A stretch of DNA of 46,626 bases from Bacteroidales bacterium (GTDB lineage: Bacteria; Bacteroidota; Bacteroidia; Bacteroidales; ML635J-15), in assembly GCA_017994175.1 (NCBI GenBank), contig JAGOLH010000018.1, forward strand, positions 1 to 46,626. Reading direction: 5' to 3'. The stretch's first letter is position 1, and every line of letters starts with the position of its first letter. Below are positions 41,978-46,626 of this stretch, piece after piece. The notes under the pieces were generated by a model. It was not told the DNA's origin, searched no databases, and saw only the letters and a list, made by a program, of their open reading frames with translations. The translations under genes were made by a program, and so were the position numbers.

Positions 41978-42692
41978 TTAAATCAAGAATACGTTTTAAA
42001 CCTATTGGTACTAATTCAAAGTTGACAAAAATGGGACTTTTTATTGAATTTACAAAATAACTTATATCCCCGCCGGTTAAAATAACCATACTGTCAACTG
42101 TTTTATTGTACCAATCGCGTATATAATTTTCAATTTCGTAAAGTATTCCGTTCTGAACACCTGAAACAATTGCTTCTGCGGTGGAAGTTCCTGTTTCCTG
42201 CCAAGTTTCTACAGGGGCCATTAGCGGGAGTTTGCCGGTATAATTACTCAGGCTTTTATATCGCAGGATCAACCCCGGAGATATATTTCCTCCAAGATAT
42301 GCAGCATTTTTATCAACATAATCGTAAGTGATGGCTGTTCCGGCATCAATGATAAGAATATTTTTCGCGGGGTATAAGAAATTGGCACCAACAGCTGCTG
42401 CAATTCTGTCGCCGCCAAGAGTTGCAGGTGTCTTATATTGTATGGAAAGGGGTGTGCACAGTTCTGCACTCATCATAATCGGTATAACACCTTTACTGCG
42501 TAGCAGGCCGGAAAGGGCAGCAGAACGTGCGGCTACATCACAAATTATTGCACGGTCAGGCACAATGAACCCCGAATTCTTCAATTTTATTTCTTCCCCT
42601 GCAGAGATGTCAACTGAGGAAACGATAGCCCCGTGATTATTGAAGTAACGAAGTTTGGTCTTGGTATTTCCTATATCTGCAACTAAATCCAT
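41967..42692 (-). CDS. coaX: Type III pantothenate kinase
   Basis: Phosphorylates pantothenate, the first step of coenzyme A synthesis; needs a monovalent cation and resists CoA feedback. The ASKHA-fold motifs are present: the phosphate-1 motif 'DIGNTKTKLRYF' (residues 6-17), 'GGDRIAAAVGANFLYP' (about 92-107), 'IIDAGTAITYDYVD' (112-125), and 'YLGGNISPGLILRYKSL'. 'ETWQETGTSTAEAIVSGVQNGI' is the late motif. At 241 residues length is normal. It heads a minus-strand operon with the barrel, TPR, lptC, small membrane and CNNM genes, with an 11-nt overlap to the barrel gene. Confidence 0.96.
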   Translation of the reverse strand: MDLVADIGNTKTKLRYFNNHGAIVSSVDISAGEEIKLKNSGFIVPDRAIICDVAARSAALSGLLRSKGVIPIMMSAELCTPLSIQYKTPATLGGDRIAAAVGANFLYPAKNILIIDAGTAITYDYVDKNAAYLGGNISPGLILRYKSLSNYTGKLPLMAPVETWQETGTSTAEAIVSGVQNGILYEIENYIRDWYNKTVDSMVILTGGDISYFVNSIKSPIFVNFELVPIGLKRILDLNAE

Positions 42693-42751
42693 GCGGCAGG
42701 CAATTTACAAAATCTAGCTTACTTTTATTTTAAACCGATACATATTATTAT

Positions 42752-42759
42752 CAAAATTA
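42752..42759 (-). promoter_or_regulatory. -7 promoter element for the coaX operon
   Basis: TAATTTTG on the minus strand (plus-strand CAAAATTA) is an exact TAnnTTTG match 60 bp before coaX. A looser plus-strand box TATATTCG (42761-42768) for the PpiD-like gene lies next to it, so the two divergent promoters would be back to back. Confidence 0.35.
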
Positions 42760-42811
42760 TTATATTCGCAGCCTGAAATTTATTGAAAGTAAAAAATAAA
42801 ATTTATCAATA

Positions 42812-44941
42812 ATGGCAATTTTACAAAAAATCAGAAACAGAGCAGGAATTTTTGTAATTATATTTGTTGGTGTTGCATTGTTCTTGTTTATAATTGACCC
42901 TACAACCTTTAATTCTTTGTTTCATAAAAACCCCACTGATATTGCAAGTATCAATGGTCATGATATTAAGTATGAAGAATATCTGAAGATTGCTCAGGAG
43001 CACGAAGATTTTCTGAAGGTATCGCAGCAAACCGACAACCTAAGCCCTGAAACACTGGAAAGCGTTCAGCAGCAGGCATGGATGGACTTGCTCCGCATGT
43101 ATATCCTGGATGTAAATTTCGAAGACTTGGGTATTACAGTAAGCGACGAAGAGCTCGAAGATATGCTATGGGGAAAGCATCTTAGCCCGATTATTCAGCA
43201 AAACTTTACCAACCCACAAACAGGCCTTATCGATACGTCGATGATTAAAAATTATTTTCAGAATGCCGAAAAGGATGAAACCGGAAAGCAGCTGTTTATC
43301 GCAGACTATTTAAAAAAAGCCATGGTGTATGAATATCAGTACGGGCGTTTACATATTAAATATCGTACTCTTATTGAAAAAGGCTTGTATGTGCCAACCT
43401 TCATTGCCAAAGACGATTATTACAGTAAAAACAACAAGGCTGACATCCTGGTTGTTGCACGTAATTACAAGGATGTGGATGATGCAGTTATTAAAGTGAG
43501 TGATGCCGACATTAAAAATTATTATGATGAGCATATCGAAAGATTTCAAATATTGGAAGCCAACAGAGATATCGACTTCGTAATTTTTGATGTTTTCCCT
43601 TCGAAAGAGGACACCTTAGCTGCTTTGAAAGATATTAAAACCAATTCCAAACAGTTTTGTACCATTGAAGCGGAAACTGTTACCGATTTTCTGAACAGCT
43701 ACTCCGATTCACTTTATCAGGAAAAATACTATAGGCCTGAAGAATTTGCTTTTGTTGGAGGGTTTGATCCTGCAACGATGAAAACTGGTGACACATCGGA
43801 GATTTTTCATTTCCAGGGATCGTTTATTCAGGCTCGCGTTCTCGATGTTTCAACCCGCCCCGATTCAGTAAAAGCAAGTTATATGTTTATTATGGCCGAT
43901 ACAACCAAAAGTATTGAACGGGTAATGGTGCTTGCCGATAGTATTTATAATTTGCTCGTAAAAGGGGCTGATTTCGCACCTCTCGCGATGCAATATTCCG
44001 ATCACCCAGCGTCAAAAGAAAAAGGGGGAGATTTGGGATGGTTAACCGAAACGATGCTTGGTGACGATAAAGAACTTAAGGATGCAACCTTCCTGTCGAA
44101 AAAGGGTGAAATAAAGAAGATTGAAACCGAATTTGGAGTTCATATCATTAAAATTGATGAGCAGACTATGTTATTGCAAAAGTTCTCGATTGCATTTTTA
44201 TACAAGAACATCAAATATAGCACACAGACAGCACAAATGCGATTCTCTCAGGCTAGCGAATTTGCATCTAAAAACAATACCGCTGCCAAATTCGATAAAG
44301 CTTGTATCGACCTACAACTTACAAAGCGAATGGGTAATGCCATTAAAGAAAACGATATGAAAATCCCCGGGCTTGTTAATCCGAGAAGTATTATTAAATG
44401 GGCTTACGGGGAGGAAATTGAAAAAGGTGCTGTTTCTCCGGTATTTGAACTGAACGATATGTATGTGGTTGCCAAAGTCGCTACAATCAGAGAAAAGGGC
44501 CCTGCTGCCATCGAAGATGTAAAAGAACAGATTGAGCCCATTGTTGTTAAGAAGAAGAAGGCTGCTTTGCTCACCGAGGAATTCAATAAGGACCTGAGCA
44601 AAGGAGAATCGCTTGAAGCTATCGCTTTAAAATACAACAAGAAGCTTGACACTATTAGCAATATTACATTTAACTCGATGTCATTGCCCGGTTATGGGTT
44701 GGAACCTAATGTTACTGGAACTGCCAGTGTACTCGACAAAGGTAAAACATCGAAACCAATCGAAGGCAACAATGCAGTGTATGTAATTGCTGTTGTTAAT
44801 AAAGTTCCGGCACCAGCAAAAACTGATTTCAAGGACGAACAGCTTTATCTGATGCGGTCAGCTGCTTCAAAAACCTATCAGGTATTTGAAGTTCTTAAAA
44901 AAATTGCTGACATCAAAGACTATCGGTCAACCTGGATGTAA
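42812..44941 (+). CDS. PpiD-like periplasmic peptidyl-prolyl isomerase (SurA-N plus parvulin domain)
   Basis: The 709-residue protein starts with a short cytoplasmic end and one membrane anchor (about residues 12-30), then a SurA-type N-terminal chaperone domain (about 35-170; 'ASINGHDIKYEEYLKIAQEH', 'QQQAWMDLLRMYILDVNFEDLGITVSDEELEDML'). A parvulin rotamase domain follows (about 350-450; 'GADFAPLAMQYSDHPASKEKGGDLGWL' and 'GEIKKIETEFGVHIIKID'), then a second, degenerate rotamase-like part. This is the layout of PpiD, a membrane-anchored foldase at the Sec exit. It probably helps fold the many exported barrels and lipoproteins. It is a single-gene unit with a good terminator; the divergent coaX cluster often accompanies it. 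Confidence 0.9.
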   Translation: MAILQKIRNRAGIFVIIFVGVALFLFIIDPTTFNSLFHKNPTDIASINGHDIKYEEYLKIAQEHEDFLKVSQQTDNLSPETLESVQQQAWMDLLRMYILDVNFEDLGITVSDEELEDMLWGKHLSPIIQQNFTNPQTGLIDTSMIKNYFQNAEKDETGKQLFIADYLKKAMVYEYQYGRLHIKYRTLIEKGLYVPTFIAKDDYYSKNNKADILVVARNYKDVDDAVIKVSDADIKNYYDEHIERFQILEANRDIDFVIFDVFPSKEDTLAALKDIKTNSKQFCTIEAETVTDFLNSYSDSLYQEKYYRPEEFAFVGGFDPATMKTGDTSEIFHFQGSFIQARVLDVSTRPDSVKASYMFIMADTTKSIERVMVLADSIYNLLVKGADFAPLAMQYSDHPASKEKGGDLGWLTETMLGDDKELKDATFLSKKGEIKKIETEFGVHIIKIDEQTMLLQKFSIAFLYKNIKYSTQTAQMRFSQASEFASKNNTAAKFDKACIDLQLTKRMGNAIKENDMKIPGLVNPRSIIKWAYGEEIEKGAVSPVFELNDMYVVAKVATIREKGPAAIEDVKEQIEPIVVKKKKAALLTEEFNKDLSKGESLEAIALKYNKKLDTISNITFNSMSLPGYGLEPNVTGTASVLDKGKTSKPIEGNNAVYVIAVVNKVPAPAKTDFKDEQLYLMRSAASKTYQVFEVLKKIADIKDYRSTWM

Positions 44942-44966
44942 AACTGATTTTAGAACATGTTTTTAT

Positions 44967-44997
44967 AGGGCGACAAATTTGATTTGTTGCCCTTTTT
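44967..44997 (+). terminator. Rho-independent terminator after the PpiD-like gene
   Basis: GGGCGACAAAT (44968-44978) and ATTTGTTGCCC (44982-44992) form an 11-bp stem with a single G-T pair and a 3-nt loop, followed by TTTTT (44993-44997). Confidence 0.92.
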
Positions 44998-45057
44998 CGT
45001 AAGTTTTTTCGGAGACTTGTAAAGATAGTTTTTACCTTTACTTTTATTTTATCTACA

Positions 45058-46500
45058 ATGAAAACGTTTTTTACAGCATGCGTCTTTGTATGGATATGTT
45101 CTTTGGGACTATCTGCATTACCTGTTTCTGTTGAAAATGCTACAAAAGGAGCTCTGCATTTTATTTCCTGCGAAAAGAAACTCAATCATTGTCAGATTGT
45201 AGATTTTCAGCATATTACTGTAGGTGGTGAAACCGTTGCCTATGCTTTTAACCTTAGCCCTATGGGTTATATCGTTATGAGTTCGAGTTACTATCTACCC
45301 CCGGTTATAGCCTTTTCGACAGAAAGCGGTTTCGGGGAATTGGGAGAACACAATCCTTTATACACGCTAATTGTTAGTGACCTCCCCCTGAGAATGAAGT
45401 ATTCATCTGATATCGAGGCCGGCTACGCCAGAGAAAATATATTACAATGGGAGGCATTGCTGAATCAAAACCCTAGGAGTAAAGGTGAACCCCAGCAATG
45501 GCCGGAAGGGCAGGAAGGATGGATACAATCAAGCTGGAACCAGAATGCTCCCTACTGGAATATGTGTCCGGTTGACCCAGTAACCCATGTAAGATGTTAC
45601 ACTGGTTGCCCTGCAACAGCTATGGCTATGATTATGGATTTTCATGCAACAACAAACAATGTTCAATTCACAGATGAAGATGATTATTACCACAGTTATG
45701 CCGGGCGAAATTACTGGATTGATGATGATTTTGAGGCAAACGGGTTCCCATCGTTTCCTGATCTTAACAAATACCTTGATACCCTGAATATGCATTACCA
45801 GCTAAAAAGCGTTATTACGAGCAACGACAAAGCCGCATTAAGTTTTGCATGCGGCATAGCTGCACACCAGGTATACACATCTCAGGGCTCAGGGACTTTT
45901 GCCGTATCTCAGGCCTATGATGCATATATGCGTTTTGGTTGCATAACCGCAGTGCTTATGTACCCGGAGGAAGAAGGAGTTTTCGACAGCATCATTCTGA
46001 ATATACAACATGCTTTACCCGTGCACCTTGCAGTTGTCGATGAGAGTAATTCATCGGGACATAATCTTGTAATAGACGGGTATCGTACCGATAATTACTT
46101 TCATCTCGACTATGGCTATGGAGAGTATTATAACGGGTGGTACCTGATCCCTTCCGAAATACAGATGGGCCTTACAGTAATTGAGGGTGTCATCGTAAAT
46201 ATTATGAAACAAAACACTTCGGGAATATATTTCCCAATTGCTGAGCAAAGCAATATTGAGGTATTTCCTGTGCCTGCTAACGATTTCTGTAACATTCAAT
46301 GCTGTAAACTGTCGGACGGGAATGCCAAAATTGCAGTATGTAATGGCTTTGGTGCTGAAATTTTAAAAACTTCAGTTGATATGTTCGATTCGGAAAATCG
46401 GCTTAGAATCGATACAGGCTCATTACCCGAAGGAATATATTTCGTGAAAATAAATTCAGGTGCAGAAACAAAATTTGCTAAAATTATTGTAATACATTAA
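45058..46500 (+). CDS. C10-family cysteine protease (streptopain-like) with T9SS type A sorting domain
   Basis: The 480-residue secreted protease has a signal peptide (about 1-20, cleavage near LSA), an inhibitory Spi-like prodomain (about 22-115), and the C10 catalytic domain: 'SSWNQNAPYWNMCP' then C184 in 'YTGCPATAMAMIMDFH' (nucleophile, nt 45607-45609) and H335 in 'GHNLVIDGY' (nt 46060-46062), followed by the 'YFHLDYGYGEYYNGWYLI' Trp/Gly region of streptopain and interpain. The last 80 residues, from 'IEVFPVPANDFCNIQ' to 'LPEGIYFVKINSG...FAKIIVIH', are a T9SS type A tail, so the protease is exported through T9SS and surface-bound or released. Natural role: extracellular protein breakdown. 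An insertion sequence begins one base after the stop. Confidence 0.93.
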   Translation: MKTFFTACVFVWICSLGLSALPVSVENATKGALHFISCEKKLNHCQIVDFQHITVGGETVAYAFNLSPMGYIVMSSSYYLPPVIAFSTESGFGELGEHNPLYTLIVSDLPLRMKYSSDIEAGYARENILQWEALLNQNPRSKGEPQQWPEGQEGWIQSSWNQNAPYWNMCPVDPVTHVRCYTGCPATAMAMIMDFHATTNNVQFTDEDDYYHSYAGRNYWIDDDFEANGFPSFPDLNKYLDTLNMHYQLKSVITSNDKAALSFACGIAAHQVYTSQGSGTFAVSQAYDAYMRFGCITAVLMYPEEEGVFDSIILNIQHALPVHLAVVDESNSSGHNLVIDGYRTDNYFHLDYGYGEYYNGWYLIPSEIQMGLTVIEGVIVNIMKQNTSGIYFPIAEQSNIEVFPVPANDFCNIQCCKLSDGNAKIAVCNGFGAEILKTSVDMFDSENRLRIDTGSLPEGIYFVKINSGAETKFAKIIVIH

Positions 46501-46626
46501 GAAACTGTTTTGAATTTTTTATTTTAATCTATTAAGCATTAATTTGGTCATTGCAATTTGTATCATTGTTTCACTGGTATCGGTATTAAACTCATAGTCT
46601 TTACTTAACCTTCTATAGCTTTCAAA
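46501..46626 (-). mobile_element. IS5-type insertion sequence, right part (continues beyond the window)
   Basis: The element is recognised by its transposase C-terminus and by a junction just after the C10 protease stop codon. The terminal bases 'GAAACTGTTTTGAATTTTTT' (46501-46520) probably hold the terminal inverted repeat; the other end and the target duplication are outside the window, so the exact boundary is inferred. Confidence 0.55.
46519..46626 (-). CDS. IS5-family transposase, C-terminal 35 residues (partial)
   Basis: Reading the minus strand from the window edge gives 'FESYRRLSKDYEFNTDTSET' then 'MIQIAMTKLMLNRLK' and a TAA stop at 46521-46519. 'YRRLSKDYE ... TSE.MI.IAM..LML.RL' is the conserved end of the IS5-group DDE transposases (the segment following the catalytic Glu). 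No stop interrupts it, so the copy may be intact, but most of the gene lies beyond the window. The gene ends 18 bp from the apparent element border, as usual for a compact insertion sequence. Confidence 0.8.
   Translation of the reverse strand, partial: FESYRRLSKDYEFNTDTSETMIQIAMTKLMLNRLK

Noticed and set aside
1-46626. tRNA, rRNA, riboswitch or CRISPR array
   Set aside because: Intergenic spaces were read on both strands; none shows a cloverleaf, conserved rRNA block, known riboswitch core or regularly spaced repeats.

Overview
The window comes from a Bacteroidota chromosome of about 40% G+C, most likely an anaerobic or fermentative member of the Bacteroidales/Marinilabiliales side of the phylum. 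The grounds are sequence-based: TAnnTTTG-type promoter -7 boxes, A/T-rich leaders without Shine-Dalgarno sequences, Por-type (T9SS) C-terminal sorting domains, a PorV/PorQ-family protein, Bacteroidota-only families (DUF4292, DUF4175, DUF4412), an LptC/LolA/EnvC envelope toolkit, and pyruvate:ferredoxin oxidoreductase with its own ferredoxin. I cannot name a genus. No rRNA, tRNA or CRISPR array was seen.

Layout. (1) 1-6272 +: the end of a TonB-dependent receptor, a 1363-residue secreted protein with a Por-type C-terminus, and a PorV/PorQ-family barrel, closed by a terminator. (2) 6481-7362 +: greA and a HIT hydrolase behind a good promoter and a 5'-terminal hairpin. (3) 7475-19015 +: a long, tightly packed run of rnhA, GNAT acetyltransferase, Wzx-like flippase, dut, sugar nucleotidyltransferase, TPR lipoprotein, DUF4292 lipoprotein, EnvC-like protein, DUF4175 giant and ybeY, several linked by ATGA stop/start overlaps. 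(4) 19103-22891 -: lolA and ftsK, preceded by a DUF4412 protein. (5) 23086-29101 +: an energy block of carbamate kinase, ornithine carbamoyltransferase, a 56-residue 2[4Fe-4S] ferredoxin and PFOR, followed by a decayed transposase fragment. (6) 29478-34070 -: a PorE-like TPR/propeller/OmpA/SPOR protein and dxs. (7) 34225-37307 +: OmpA-type lipoprotein, radical SAM/SPASM protein, folK and tadA. (8) 37302-42692 -: a six-gene run, coaX, outer-membrane barrel, TPR protein, lptC, a 71-residue membrane protein and a CNNM/CBS/CorC transporter. (9) 42812-46500 +: a PpiD-like foldase and a C10 cysteine protease carrying a T9SS tail. (10) 46519-46626 -: the C-terminus of an IS5-type transposase running off the window.

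Most of the region builds or maintains the envelope: LPS precursor flipping and transport (flippase, LptC), lipoprotein traffic (LolA), peptidoglycan remodelling and anchoring (EnvC-like, two OmpA domains, SPOR), folding of exported proteins (PpiD-like) and T9SS cargo. The exception is the energy block, where PFOR/ferredoxin and carbamate kinase/OTC point to fermentative ATP production.

The most notable observations are: a sharp base-composition break inside the ornithine carbamoyltransferase gene, exactly at the codons of its STRTR motif, suggesting a mosaic gene; the TonB receptor/giant secreted protein/PorV-like triad; a frameshifted transposase zinc-ribbon relic behind PFOR; and an insertion sequence sitting one base after the C10 protease stop codon.
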